Part shown: positions 10,548 to 19,687 of the stretch, one piece after another | How the letters are laid out: the number at the start of each line of letters is the position of its first letter | How positions within the stretch are numbered: the first letter of the stretch is position 1 | Source of the DNA: Mycolicibacterium aurum | GTDB lineage: Bacteria; Actinomycetota; Actinomycetes; Mycobacteriales; Mycobacteriaceae | Direction: 5' to 3' | Assembly (NCBI GenBank): GCA_900078775.1 | Contig: LT549889.1 | Location: forward strand, 2,108,001 to 2,172,000 | DNA: 64,000 bases | The notes under the pieces: model-generated | The model's database searches: none | The model's input: the letters and a program-made list of their open reading frames with translations, nothing else | Told to the model about the DNA's origin: nothing | Position numbers and translations under genes: made by a program

Positions 10548-11857
10548 GCCAACCCTTGACCGTCATGTTCTGGCCGGAGTCCGCCTACGGGCCCACCAAC
10601 CAGTGCATCGGCGTCGCCGCCAAGCTCCGGGAACGCGGACACAAGATCGTGTTCGCCGCCGAGTCCTCCTGGGCCGGCAAGATCGCGCCGTTCGGATTCG
10701 TCGAGGAACTCGTCGACCTCGCCGAACCGGCCGCCGGTGACGAGGACGCCGACGCCGGCCAGTTCTGGACCGACTTCATCGCCGAAACCGCGCCCGAGTT
10801 CGCCAAGTCGACCCTCGACCAGCTCGAGTCGTTCATCAAACCGACCTATCAGGCACTCATCGACGGTGCGAAGTACTGCGAGCCGCGGCTGCGCGAGATC
10901 ATCGCCGAACACCAGCCCGATGTCATCGTCGAGGACAACGTCGTACTGTTCCCCGCGCTGACCACCGCGGGCAAGCCGTTCGTCCGGGTCATGTCGTGCA
11001 GCCCCCTGGAGGTGCCGGGACCCGATGTGCCGCCGCCGTTCTCGGGTCTGCCCAGCGCCGACCGCTCCGACTGGCAGGCCTACCGGGACGAGTTCGACCG
11101 TGCCCTGCGGCCGATGTGGGCGGACTTCGACGCCTGGGTGCGCGCCCAGGGCGGCGCCCCGCTGCCGGACCTGGAGTTCATGCCCCGCGACAATGCGGCC
11201 ACCCTCTACGTCTACCCGGCCGAGGCCGACTACGTCGACCAGCGTCCGCTGGACCCGTCGTGGACCCGGATCGATTCCAGCGTCCGGGAGACCGACGAGC
11301 AGTACGAACTGCCCGCCGTGATGGCCGATCGGCCGGCCGACAGCGCGCTGGTCTACCTGTCGCTGGGCTCCCTCGGCGGGGCCGACGTCGCGCTCATGCA
11401 GCGACTGATCGACGTCCTCGGCAAGACCCGGCACCGGTTCATCGTCAGCATGGGCCCGCAGGCCGACAAGCTCACCCTCGCCGACAACATGGTCGGGGCG
11501 CAGATGCTGCCGCAGACCCGGATCATCCCCCTGGTCGACGTGGTGATCTCGCACGGCGGCAACAACACCACCACCGAGGCCCTGCATTTCGGTAAGCCGC
11601 TGATCGTGCTCCCGTTGTTCTGGGACCAGTACGAGAACGCCCAGCGTGTCCACGAACTCAACCTCGGTGTGCGGCTGGACACCTACCACTTCGCCGACCA
11701 GGAACTCACCGGCGCCCTGGACCGCATCCTCGCCGATGACGATCTGCGGCAACGGGTTTCCGCCATCGGCACCGGCGTCCGGGAACGTGACGGGCTGAGC
11801 CGGGCGGCCGACGTCATCGAAAGCGTGGGCCTGGCACACCGGCGCTCCGCAGACTGA
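10544..11857 (+). CDS. UGT/MGT-type glycosyltransferase (GT1)
   Basis: A 437-aa two-domain GT-B enzyme. The C-terminal nucleotide-sugar signature is clear (VVISHGGNNTTTEALHFG, then PLFWDQYENAQRV), preceded by a YLSLGSLGG stretch that opens the C-domain. The N-terminal acceptor domain starts with FWPESAYGPTNQCIGVAAKL. The family moves a sugar from UDP- or dTDP-sugar to a small lipophilic acceptor or another sugar. It is translationally coupled to TetR and lies two bases before a sugar-kinase gene. The acceptor is unknown; neighbours suggest an amino sugar is involved. Confidence 0.88.
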   Translation: MSQPLTVMFWPESAYGPTNQCIGVAAKLRERGHKIVFAAESSWAGKIAPFGFVEELVDLAEPAAGDEDADAGQFWTDFIAETAPEFAKSTLDQLESFIKPTYQALIDGAKYCEPRLREIIAEHQPDVIVEDNVVLFPALTTAGKPFVRVMSCSPLEVPGPDVPPPFSGLPSADRSDWQAYRDEFDRALRPMWADFDAWVRAQGGAPLPDLEFMPRDNAATLYVYPAEADYVDQRPLDPSWTRIDSSVRETDEQYELPAVMADRPADSALVYLSLGSLGGADVALMQRLIDVLGKTRHRFIVSMGPQADKLTLADNMVGAQMLPQTRIIPLVDVVISHGGNNTTTEALHFGKPLIVLPLFWDQYENAQRVHELNLGVRLDTYHFADQELTGALDRILADDDLRQRVSAIGTGVRERDGLSRAADVIESVGLAHRRSAD

Positions 11858-11859
11858 CC

Positions 11860-13068
11860 GTGCCCGCCGACTCCACCACTGACGTGTTGCGCCTCGGGGC
11901 GCGGCACGCCCTGGCCGTCACCGATACCGGCGGCACGCTCGCGGCCGTTCCGGTCGTCGACCCCGACGGCGCCCGGCAGCGGGCCAGCGCCGGCAGCGGG
12001 GCCGCCGACGCGCTGCTACGGTTCATCGCCGAACATCCGGGGCGTTCGCGGCACGGCCGGTTCACCGTGGTGTCCTGGGTCGACCGGTACACCCCGGGGA
12101 TCGAACAGCCGATCACGGTGGACCAGACCAACGAATCGGTCATCGTCGGCGAGGCGGCCGTGGTGAAGTGGGCGACGCATCTGGAACCCGGGCCGCATCC
12201 CGCGCCGCGCCGGTTGGCGACCCTGACCGCGGCCGGGTTCACCGCCATGCCGACGCCGTGGGCCGTGCTGACCTGGGCCCCCGACGAGGGCCCGGAGACG
12301 CTGGTGGCCACGGTCACCGGCTACCTGCCCGGCGCCGTCGACGGCTGGACCTGGGCCAAGGACATGTTCACCGCCGCGGCGCGCGCCGGTGACCTGACCG
12401 CCGTCACCGCCACCTGCGACACCCTGGGTGCGGTGGTCGCCGATCTGCACGCCGCCCTGGCGGCCACCGTGGTGCGGTCCACCCCCGCCGACGCCCGACG
12501 CTGGCGCGACAATGCCTTCGCCACGCTGTCCGAGGCGCGCGCGCTGGCCGGCCCGGCCAATGCGGCCCTGCTCACCGAACACGCCGATGCCGTCGCCGAG
12601 GCCCTGGAGAGCCTGGCGGATCTGGTGGACGTGCCGATCCTGGACGCGCACGGTGATCTGCACGTCGGCCAGGTACTGCGCACCGACGACCGGTTGGTCA
12701 TCACCGATTTCGACGGCAACCCGGTGCTGGCACCCGCCGAGCGGGTATTGCCGGTGCCGGCCGCGGTCGATCTGGCCGGCATCCTGCAGTCGCTGTCCCA
12801 TGTGGCCATCGTCGCGGCCCGCCGCGGCGAGCTCGACCCGGCGACCTTGGTCCCGGTCGACGAGGCGGCCCGGGCCACGCTGCGAAACGCATACCTGTAC
12901 AGGCTCGCCCAGACCGGCCACGCCGAGCTGCACGTCGACACCGCGCTACCGGCGCTGCGACTGCAGCAGGTGCTGCGCGAGATCGTCTACGCCGGGCGCC
13001 ACCTACCCCGCTGGATGTATGTCCCCGATGCGGCATTGCCCGCCCTGATCCAGGAAACGAGCTCATGA
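11860..13068 (+). CDS. APH-fold sugar kinase, maltokinase/glucosamine-kinase-like
   Basis: A 402-aa aminoglycoside-phosphotransferase-fold protein. The catalytic loop reads LDAHGDLHVGQVL and the metal-binding segment VITDFDGNP, as in actinobacterial maltokinase and glucosamine-kinase families. The N-terminal cap-like part (about residues 1-120) also resembles maltokinase-type proteins, with VVKWATHL as the possible ATP-binding lysine region. GTG 11860 follows the glycosyltransferase stop by two bases, and the gene overlaps the SIS-domain gene by four. The following sugar-phosphate isomerase makes an amino-sugar kinase the most economical reading. That is inference; the sugar could also be a plain hexose or a disaccharide. 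Confidence 0.75.
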   Translation: MPADSTTDVLRLGARHALAVTDTGGTLAAVPVVDPDGARQRASAGSGAADALLRFIAEHPGRSRHGRFTVVSWVDRYTPGIEQPITVDQTNESVIVGEAAVVKWATHLEPGPHPAPRRLATLTAAGFTAMPTPWAVLTWAPDEGPETLVATVTGYLPGAVDGWTWAKDMFTAAARAGDLTAVTATCDTLGAVVADLHAALAATVVRSTPADARRWRDNAFATLSEARALAGPANAALLTEHADAVAEALESLADLVDVPILDAHGDLHVGQVLRTDDRLVITDFDGNPVLAPAERVLPVPAAVDLAGILQSLSHVAIVAARRGELDPATLVPVDEAARATLRNAYLYRLAQTGHAELHVDTALPALRLQQVLREIVYAGRHLPRWMYVPDAALPALIQETSS

Positions 13069-14036
13069 AACCCGACGGCTTCGCCTCCGATCTCGCCCGT
13101 AAGCCCGATGTCTTGTCGAATCTGGCCGATGCACTGGCACAACGTAATCCGTGGGCCGACGTGGTGCCCGGGGACACCTGCGGGGTGGTCTTCCTCGGCA
13201 TGGGCTCCTCGGCGTATGCCGCTGGTGTCGCCGCGGCACGGCTGCGCGCACACGGGGTGTGCGCGGTGTCCGACATCGCGTCCTCGCAACTGCTGCCGCA
13301 GTGGGGGCCGGGCACCCTCGTGGTGGCCACCTCGGCCTCCGGCGGCTCGGTCGAGACGCTGGACGCCCTGGCGCGCGTCGACGACTCGGCTTACGCGGTG
13401 GCCCTGACCAACACCGCCGGCTCGGCGATCACCGAGGCCTGCGCTGCGACGGTGGAACTGCTGGCCGAACCCGAGGTCGGTGGCGTGGCCTGCCGCAGCT
13501 ACCAGCACACCCTGGCGTTGCTGATGGCGCTGGAATGCCATCTGACCGGAACCCCGACCGACTCGCTGGTCGAGTCGGTGGCCGCCGCGGCGCGCGCCAG
13601 CGATCATCTGCTGAGCGCCGAGAAGGATTGGCTGCCAGAGATTTCCGGCCTGCTGCTGGGACGCGACGAGACGCATCTGGTGGCGCCCGCGCACCGGATG
13701 TGCTCCGCCCAGCAGGGCGCGCTGATGCTGCGGGAGGGCCCGCGCCGGTCGGCGATCGGCTGTGAGAGCGGCGACTGGAGCCACGTCGACGTCTACCGCA
13801 CCAAGAACAGTGATCTGCGGATGCTGGTCTTCGCCGGTTCGGCGTGGGAGGCGCAGATGGCCGAGTGGACCGGTCCGCGCGGTACCACCGTGGTCGGTGT
13901 CGGCGGTGAGGTACCCACCGCGACCGCCACCCTGCGCTACCCCGGCGACGACGTCGACGACGTCCGCCTGCTCACCGAGACGCTGATCCCCGAACTCGTC
14001 GCGGCCCGGGACTGGCAGGCCACCGCGGCGGGATGA
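13065..14036 (+). CDS. SIS-domain sugar-phosphate isomerase / amino-sugar deaminase-like protein
   Basis: A 323-aa protein with two SIS domains and no glutaminase domain. SIS1 has FLGMGSSAYAAGVAAA and the phosphate-binding ATSASGGSVET. SIS2 starts near residue 200 and carries ESGDWSHVDVY in the place of the GlmS Glu-His catalytic pair. The family interconverts aldose- and ketose-phosphates; related AgaS/GlmS-like proteins act on hexosamine phosphates. It is coupled by ATGA to the kinase gene, which suggests the route sugar, sugar-6-phosphate, then isomerised or deaminated product. It ends 9 bases before a convergent SDR gene. Confidence 0.78.
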   Translation: MKPDGFASDLARKPDVLSNLADALAQRNPWADVVPGDTCGVVFLGMGSSAYAAGVAAARLRAHGVCAVSDIASSQLLPQWGPGTLVVATSASGGSVETLDALARVDDSAYAVALTNTAGSAITEACAATVELLAEPEVGGVACRSYQHTLALLMALECHLTGTPTDSLVESVAAAARASDHLLSAEKDWLPEISGLLLGRDETHLVAPAHRMCSAQQGALMLREGPRRSAIGCESGDWSHVDVYRTKNSDLRMLVFAGSAWEAQMAEWTGPRGTTVVGVGGEVPTATATLRYPGDDVDDVRLLTETLIPELVAARDWQATAAG

Positions 14037-14045
14037 GCCTGCTGC

Positions 14046-14789
14046 TCAGTTCTGCACGGTCGGCCGGATGGTGAGGTCCCCGATCTCCACACCCTCAGGC
14101 TGCTCGATCGCGAAGGCGATGGCGCGTGCCACCGCGTCCGGCGGTAGACCGAAAGTATCCATGTTGGTGCGGATCTGGTTGCGCAGCACCGGGTCGGTGA
14201 CCGTTCCGTCGAACTCGGTGCGGACGAATCCCGGAGAAACGGACGTGGTCCGGATGACGCCGTCGGTGGACTCCTGACGCAGTGCCTCCATAACCGTGCG
14301 AACCGCGTTCTTGGTGCCGGCGTAGACGCCCATCTGCGGCAGGATCTTCAACCCGGCCGTCGAGACCGTGGTGACGAAATGCCCACTGCCCTGGCGCCGG
14401 AACACCGGTTGCGCCGCGGCGATACCATGCAGCACGCCACGCAGGTTGACATCGATCATCGCCGACCAACTGGCCACATCCCCGTCGGCCAGCGCTCCGA
14501 TGGAACCCACCCCGGCGTTGGAGACCAGCACGTCGAGCCGGCCGAACTCGTCGACGGCCACCGACACCAACCGCAGCAGATCGTCCGCGCGGGTGACATC
14601 GGTGGCGACGGTGCGCACCTGATCAGGTGGCAGTTCGGCGGCGATGCGCTCGAGCCGGTCGGTGCGTCGTGCGCCCAGCACCACCCGCGCGCCACGGGCG
14701 GCCAGCAATCGTGCCGTCGCCTCCCCTATCCCACTGCTCGCGCCGGTGATCGCCACAACCTTGCCACTTATCGGATCCGTGTTTCCCAT
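14046..14789 (-). CDS. Short-chain dehydrogenase/reductase (classical SDR)
   Basis: A 247-aa classical SDR. The cofactor motif is TGASSGIG near residue 14, with SNAG and the Ser/YAGTK catalytic region later on. The SDR starts at ATG 14789; upstream codons in the same frame run into the MFS gene and have no SDR character. It is the second gene of a minus-strand pair with the MFS transporter, 37 bases downstream. The substrate is not evident. In this locus a hydroxysteroid or related secondary alcohol is plausible. Confidence 0.85.
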   Translation of the reverse strand: MGNTDPISGKVVAITGASSGIGEATARLLAARGARVVLGARRTDRLERIAAELPPDQVRTVATDVTRADDLLRLVSVAVDEFGRLDVLVSNAGVGSIGALADGDVASWSAMIDVNLRGVLHGIAAAQPVFRRQGSGHFVTTVSTAGLKILPQMGVYAGTKNAVRTVMEALRQESTDGVIRTTSVSPGFVRTEFDGTVTDPVLRNQIRTNMDTFGLPPDAVARAIAFAIEQPEGVEIGDLTIRPTVQN

Positions 14790-14826
14790 GAGGGCTACGA
14801 CCGTGAACGGGCGCCCGGTATTCCTG

Positions 14827-16119
14827 TCACACCGTGCTGAGGTCGGTCCCGCGGGTCTCGCTGATCCGCCATACCGCCAGCACCGTGACCAGCCCGCAGC
14901 CGGCGGCCAACGCCACCAACGGCGTCCGCGACACACCGTGCGCATGCAGGCTGCTGGCGATCAGCGGCGTGAAACCGGCACCGAGCAACGCCGCGAGCTG
15001 GTAGCCCATCGACGCGCCGGTGTAACGCACCGCCGTCCCGAACATCTCCGAGAACAGGGCGCCCAGCGGGGCGTACATCATCGACTGGATCGCCTGCGCG
15101 ATCATCATCGCCACCACCAGATAGGTCTGCGAGCGCAGGTCCACCAGTGCGTAGAACGGCCACGCGTACACCATGATGCCGACCGCACCGGTGAGCATCA
15201 CCGCGCGGCGGCCGACGCGGTCCGACAGCGCCGAGAACAGCGGGATGGTGACCAGTCCGATCAGCGAGGTGAAGATCAGTGCGGTCATCACATCGGTGCG
15301 GTGATAACCGATCGCGGTGGCGTAACTGATCATGTACGTGCTGATGAGCGCAGTCAGGGCGAACGGCCCGATGCCGACGGCGCACGCCAGGATCAGCGTC
15401 CGCGGCCTCCGCAGGACCTGCACGAACGGTAGGCGGGGGCGCGTTGCCTGCGCCGACCGGGCCGCGGCCTCGAAGACCGGGCTCTCGGTGATCGACAGCC
15501 GCACGTACATGCCGATACCCAACAGCACCAGACTGATCAGGAACGGGATCCGCCAACCCCAGGACAGCAGCGCCTCGTCCGCGAGCAGCGTGACCAGGGT
15601 GACGACGGCGACCGAGAGCAGCGACCCGATCGGCGATCCCATCTGCATCACGCCGTTCCAGAACCCGCGCCGATCGGCCTCGGCGTGCTCGGTCACCATC
15701 AGCGTCGCACCGCCCCACTCGCCGCCGATCGCGACACCCTGGATCACCCGTAGCAGCACCAGCAGGATCGGCGCCGCGACACCGATCGCCGCGAAGCTCG
15801 GGAGCAGGCCGATGAGAAAGCTGGCCGAGCCCATCAGCACCATCGTCAACACCAGCATCGACTTGCGTCCCAGCCGATCACCGAAGTGCCCGAACAGGAT
15901 TCCGCCGACCGGGCGGGCCAGGTATCCGGCCGCCAGGGTGCCGAAGGCCGCGATGGTGGCCGCGGCCGGACTGGAGTCGGGGAAGAACACCAGCCCGAAC
16001 ACCAGCGCGCTCATGGTGCCGTAGACCAGGAAGTCGTAGTACTCGATGGCGGTACCCAGCAGGCTCGACAGCGCGACGCGTCGCAACAGCGCGGGCTCGG
16101 CCACCGATGCGTCCGGCAT
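14827..16119 (-). CDS. MFS transporter, metabolite:H+ symporter (MHS) type
   Basis: A 430-aa twelve-helix transporter. The MHS-type start is visible (GTAIEYYDFLVYGTMSALVF), followed by the loop 2-3 motif GHFGDRLGRKSMLV and the duplicated motif SDRVGRRAVML in the second half. Members such as ShiA, ProP and KgtP import organic acids or osmolytes with protons. ATG 16119 has GAGGAG at good spacing. It is divergent from the HsaD-like hydrolase gene, 126 bases apart. It may import or export an acidic breakdown product, which is inferred from context only. Confidence 0.87.
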   Translation of the reverse strand: MPDASVAEPALLRRVALSSLLGTAIEYYDFLVYGTMSALVFGLVFFPDSSPAAATIAAFGTLAAGYLARPVGGILFGHFGDRLGRKSMLVLTMVLMGSASFLIGLLPSFAAIGVAAPILLVLLRVIQGVAIGGEWGGATLMVTEHAEADRRGFWNGVMQMGSPIGSLLSVAVVTLVTLLADEALLSWGWRIPFLISLVLLGIGMYVRLSITESPVFEAAARSAQATRPRLPFVQVLRRPRTLILACAVGIGPFALTALISTYMISYATAIGYHRTDVMTALIFTSLIGLVTIPLFSALSDRVGRRAVMLTGAVGIMVYAWPFYALVDLRSQTYLVVAMMIAQAIQSMMYAPLGALFSEMFGTAVRYTGASMGYQLAALLGAGFTPLIASSLHAHGVSRTPLVALAAGCGLVTVLAVWRISETRGTDLSTV

Positions 16120-16190
16120 GGATTCTCCTCATGGTGGGGTGCGGCTGGCGACATCCTCCTGGCAACCGAGCCGCGGGTAAGGACGTTGTC

Positions 16191-16202
16191 TCGCCGAACG
16201 GA
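16191..16202 (+). promoter_or_regulatory. Candidate regulon box before the HsaD-like gene
   Basis: TCGCCGAACGGA ends 44 bases before ATG 16246 and matches the locus motif weakly (half-site CGG kept, left half TCG instead of CCG). A TGGAAT hexamer at 16234-16239 sits six bases before the start codon. On sequence alone it is the weakest included copy; it is listed because the spacing is exact. Confidence 0.35.
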
Positions 16203-16245
16203 ACACCGGGGTGTCTTTCCGCGGTGGATCGTGTGGAATCGTGGG

Positions 16246-17103
16246 ATGACAGTCGATTACCGCGAAAGCCTCCGGGAGATCAGCACCCCCTCGGGGGTCC
16301 TGCGCTATCACGAGGCCGGCGACGGTCCCCCGCTGCTGTTGCTGCACGGATCCGGACCGGGTGTCACGGGCTGGCGGAACTACCGCGGCAACATCGACGT
16401 GTTCGCCCGGCACTTCCGCTGCCTGGTGCTGGAGTTCCCCGGATTCGGTGTCAGCGACGACTTCGGCGGCCACCCCATGCTCGACGCGCAGGGAGCTGCC
16501 GTGCAGTTCGTCGATGCGCTGGGATTGGAGCGTGTCGACGTGATCGGCAACTCGATGGGCGGCGGGGTCGGGATCAACTTCGCGACCCATCACCCGGACC
16601 GGATCGGGAAGCTGGTGACCATCGGCGGGATCGGCACCAACATCTTCAGTCCCGGCCCCAGTGAGGGCATTCGGCTGCTCCAGGAGTTCACCGAGGATCC
16701 GACCCGTCAGCGGCTCATCGACTGGCTGCGCTCGATGGTCTACAGCGAGACACTGGTCACCGAGGAACTGATCGCCGAACGCTGGGAGCTGGCCACCGAA
16801 CCCGAGACGCTGGCGGCCGCGCGGCGCATGTACGGCAAGGCCGCGTTCGCGGCGATGATGGAGATGATGCGCACAGCCGACTTCCCGCTGCCGTGGGCCA
16901 CCATGCACAAGGTGGCGGCGCCGACGCTGCTCACCTGGGGCCGCGACGACCGGGTGAGTCCGCTGGACATGGCGCTGGTGCCGATGCGCACCATCCCCAA
17001 CGCCGAGCTGCATGTGTTCCCGAACTGCGGGCACTGGGTGATGATCGAGGCCAAGGCCGCCTTCGAGCGGGCCGTGCTGGCCTTCCTCACCGACGGCGCA
17101 TAG
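16246..17103 (+). CDS. hsaD: Meta-cleavage product hydrolase, HsaD-like
   Basis: A 285-aa alpha/beta-hydrolase of the C-C bond hydrolase class. HsaD splits the ring-opened 4,5-9,10-diseco steroid product into 2-hydroxyhexadienoate and the C/D-ring acid. The oxyanion stretch is LLHGSGPG, the nucleophile Ser103 lies in GNSMGGG, Asp235 in GRDDRVSPLD and His263 in NCGHWV. The segments MVYSETLVTEEL and IPNAELHVFPNCGHW closely match M. tuberculosis HsaD as I recall it. ATG 16246 gives the normal family length; the longer open frame upstream runs into the divergent MFS gene. This is probably a paralog of the genomic hsaD. It overlaps the convergent SDR by 17 bases. Confidence 0.85.
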   Translation: MTVDYRESLREISTPSGVLRYHEAGDGPPLLLLHGSGPGVTGWRNYRGNIDVFARHFRCLVLEFPGFGVSDDFGGHPMLDAQGAAVQFVDALGLERVDVIGNSMGGGVGINFATHHPDRIGKLVTIGGIGTNIFSPGPSEGIRLLQEFTEDPTRQRLIDWLRSMVYSETLVTEELIAERWELATEPETLAAARRMYGKAAFAAMMEMMRTADFPLPWATMHKVAAPTLLTWGRDDRVSPLDMALVPMRTIPNAELHVFPNCGHWVMIEAKAAFERAVLAFLTDGA

Positions 17104-17950
17104 CGCGCCGAAACCCGAGGAATCGGGCCGCGTAACGCGGCAGCATGGTGGCCGGCACCCGCACCGGCCATGAGTCGGACCGGAAGTAGGCGTCGGATCC
17201 GCCGTCCACGAAGACGACGCTGCCGCAGAGGAAGTCCGCGGCATCCGAGAGCATGAACACCATCCAGTCCGCGAGCTGACCGGCGGCGCCGAAGCCGCCG
17301 ATCGGCACGGGAAACGCGTTGATCGCCTTGGCTTCGGACGGGTTGGCCAGTTGCTCGGCCAGCAATGGCGTCTGGATCGCTCCCGGGGCGATGGCGTTGA
17401 GCCGGATCCCCGCACCGGCCCAGTCCGCGGTCACCGCGCGGCGCCGGACCCAGCGGGACACCGCGATCTTCGATGCCGCATAGGTCATCGGCGCCGACCG
17501 CTTCCCGAACCAGCGCACCGCCCGCAGGGCCGCCTCGACATCGCCGTTCAGCAGTGCACGAACGGCGCGGCGCGGCACCGCGGGTGTGGTGGTGGTCGAA
17601 TTGCTGGCGACCACCACGACTTTCGCGCGACCCGAGCGGGCCAGCGCTACCCGTAGCGCCTCCAACAGGTCGACGACCCCGAAGTAGTTGACCTGGGCTA
17701 TCAGCCGGTCCCGGCCGGGTAGCGGACCGAGTCCCGCGGCGAGCACGGCACCGTCGAGGACTCCCGAGCAGTGCTGCAGGACGGACTCGGCCGCGGCGGC
17801 ACGGCCGGCGTCCGTGGACAGGTCGGCCACCACATCGGCGTCCTTGATGTCGACACCGATCACCCGATGGCCTGCCGCCCGTAGCCGCTCCGCGGTGGCC
17901 TGCCCCATGCCCGAAGCCGACCCGGTCACCACATAGGTACCCACCGGCAT
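17087..17950 (-). CDS. Short-chain dehydrogenase/reductase, hydroxysteroid dehydrogenase-like
   Basis: A 287-aa SDR. It has TGSASGMGQATAERL at the N-terminus, a Ser-rich beta-5 segment (VVASNSTTTT) and YAASKIAVSRW as the catalytic Tyr-x3-Lys, then GSVVFVDGG near the end. The lid between the catalytic Ser and Tyr is longer than usual, as in some 3-alpha-(or 17-beta-)hydroxysteroid dehydrogenases with GMG/ASGMG starts. ATG 17950 shares one base with the Baeyer-Villiger gene stop (TGATG), so the two are translationally coupled. It would supply or consume the ketone that the monooxygenase uses. Confidence 0.85.
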   Translation of the reverse strand: MPVGTYVVTGSASGMGQATAERLRAAGHRVIGVDIKDADVVADLSTDAGRAAAAESVLQHCSGVLDGAVLAAGLGPLPGRDRLIAQVNYFGVVDLLEALRVALARSGRAKVVVVASNSTTTTPAVPRRAVRALLNGDVEAALRAVRWFGKRSAPMTYAASKIAVSRWVRRRAVTADWAGAGIRLNAIAPGAIQTPLLAEQLANPSEAKAINAFPVPIGGFGAAGQLADWMVFMLSDAADFLCGSVVFVDGGSDAYFRSDSWPVRVPATMLPRYAARFLGFRRAMRRR

Positions 17951-19560
17951 CACGAACGCTTGAGCAGATTGAAGCCCTTGTACCCCGCGTCGGCGACCTC
18001 GGCGCAGATGTCCAGATACGTTGCGAAGCCACCGATGAAGAGCATGAACACCCGCGGCTTGCCCGGCACGTTGGCGCCCATGTACCACGAGTTGGCCTTG
18101 GGGAACAGGGTCGCCTCGGCACGCTTGTTGCATTCGGCGACCCACTCGTCGACCGCGTCGGTGCCGGCCTCGATGCCGGCGAACCCGTGCTCGTCGAGGT
18201 GGTCGATCGCGTCGGCGATCCAGTTCACGTGCGCCTCGGCGTGCAACACCATGTTCGCCAGCACCGCGGGTGCCCCGGGGCCGGAGACGAGGAACAGGTT
18301 GGGGAATCCGTCGACCCCGAGGCCGAGGTAGGTCCGCGGCCCGCCGGTCCAGTCGTCGACCAGGTGCTGCCCGCCGCGGCCGACGATGTCGATCTTGGCC
18401 AGGGTGCCCGTCATTGCGTCGAAACCCGTCGCCAGCACGATCGCGTCCACGTCGAAATGTTCTTCGGTGGTGTTGATCCCGGTGGCGTCGATCGACTCGA
18501 TCGGCGTCTTGCGGACGCTGATCAGTCGCACGTTGGGCCGGTTGAAGGTCTGGAAGTAGTTGGTGTCGGTGCAGATCCGTTTGGTCCCGATCGGATGGTC
18601 GTTGGGGATCAGCAGATCCGCGACGGCCGGATCGTCGATGACCGCGCGCACCTTCTCCTCGTAGAACTTGCGGGCCTCCTCATTGGCCTGCGCATCGATC
18701 ATCTGGTCGGAGAACGTCTTGGAGAAAAGCACCCCGCCGAGGTCCCAGCGCCGCTCGAACGCCTCCCGGCGTTCCTGGGCGCTGGCCTCCATCGTCAGCT
18801 TGGGGTGCGCGACGTGCGGAGAGCCGCCACCGCTGCGCCAGGACTTGTCCCGCCGGTCGGCGTAGGTCGCCTTCGCCTGCTCGACCTCCTCCGCGCTCAG
18901 CGGCCGGTTGCCCGCCGGCACACTGTAATTCGGGGTGCGCTGGAAGACGTAGAGCTGCGCGGCCTGCGCGGCGATGATCGGGATCGACTGGATGCCCGAT
19001 GACCCGGTGCCGATGACGGCGACCCGCTTGCCGGTGAAGTCGACGTCCTCGTGCGGCCAATGCGCGGTGTGATACGTCTCGCCGGCGAAGCTGTCGAGCC
19101 CGGCGATGTCCGGCTTCAGCGGGGATGACAACGGTCCGGTGGCCATCACCACGAAGCGCGCCGAGACGACCTCCCCGGTGTCGGTGGTCACCGTCCAGCG
19201 CAGCGCGTCCTCGTCGAACACCGCTGAGATGACCCGGGTGTTGAAGGTGATACCCGAGCGCAGGTCCAGCTTGTCGGCGACCCACTTGATGTAGGCCAGG
19301 ATCTCGCCCTGGGTGGCGTACTTCTCCGTCCAGGTCCACTCCTGCTGGAGCTCATCGGAGAACGAGTAGCTGTAGTCGAGACTCTCCACATCGCAACGCG
19401 CGCCGGGGTACCGGTTGAAATACCAGGTTCCCCCGACCTCCGGTGCCGCCTCGAACACGCGCACCGACCGGCCCTGCCCGCGGAATTTGTGCAAGGCGTA
19501 GAGGCCACCGAATCCGGCGCCAACCACAACAACGTCGACATGGTCCTGAGTCGCAGTCAC
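17950..19560 (-). CDS. Type I Baeyer-Villiger monooxygenase (cyclohexanone/ketosteroid type)
   Basis: A 536-aa flavin monooxygenase that converts ketones to esters or lactones with NADPH and O2. The FAD motif is GAGFGG (residues 14-19), the BVMO fingerprint FAGETYHTAHWP is complete (158-169), and the NADPH motif is GTGSSG (184-189). Length matches cyclohexanone monooxygenase. GTG 19560 was chosen over ATG 19620. It leaves a normal short N-terminus, and a TAGCGT -10 box ends exactly seven bases before it, as in leaderless mycobacterial transcripts. The regulon box then lies 44 bases upstream. ATG 19620 would overlap the box. It forms an operon with the SDR. A steroid D-ring or other cyclic ketone is the likely substrate. 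Confidence 0.88.
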   Translation of the reverse strand: MTATQDHVDVVVVGAGFGGLYALHKFRGQGRSVRVFEAAPEVGGTWYFNRYPGARCDVESLDYSYSFSDELQQEWTWTEKYATQGEILAYIKWVADKLDLRSGITFNTRVISAVFDEDALRWTVTTDTGEVVSARFVVMATGPLSSPLKPDIAGLDSFAGETYHTAHWPHEDVDFTGKRVAVIGTGSSGIQSIPIIAAQAAQLYVFQRTPNYSVPAGNRPLSAEEVEQAKATYADRRDKSWRSGGGSPHVAHPKLTMEASAQERREAFERRWDLGGVLFSKTFSDQMIDAQANEEARKFYEEKVRAVIDDPAVADLLIPNDHPIGTKRICTDTNYFQTFNRPNVRLISVRKTPIESIDATGINTTEEHFDVDAIVLATGFDAMTGTLAKIDIVGRGGQHLVDDWTGGPRTYLGLGVDGFPNLFLVSGPGAPAVLANMVLHAEAHVNWIADAIDHLDEHGFAGIEAGTDAVDEWVAECNKRAEATLFPKANSWYMGANVPGKPRVFMLFIGGFATYLDICAEVADAGYKGFNLLKRS

Positions 19561-19567
19561 CTCCCGA

Positions 19568-19573
19568 ACGCTA
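19568..19573 (-). promoter_or_regulatory. -10 box of a leaderless promoter for the Baeyer-Villiger gene
   Basis: TAGCGT on the minus strand (TANNNT form), followed by a seven-base spacer and then GTG 19560. This predicts transcription starting at the first base of the start codon. Confidence 0.5.
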
Positions 19574-19603
19574 GGGCCGCCGTCGCCGGCGGGCCCGATC
19601 GTT

Positions 19604-19616
19604 TCCCGGTCAACGG
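19604..19616 (-). promoter_or_regulatory. Regulon box before the Baeyer-Villiger operon
   Basis: CCGTTGACCGGGA on the minus strand differs by one base from the copies at 20789 and 47875. Its 3' end is 44 bases before GTG 19560. The core is CCG-N5-CGG. It lies in the intergenic region shared with the KshB-like gene, but no equivalent copy faces that gene. Confidence 0.6.
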
Positions 19617-19687
19617 TCATCCGATCGTCGGATTCCGTCCCGTCCACCGGTAGCGCCACCCCGACCGCCGCCCAGCGTCGGCCAGAC

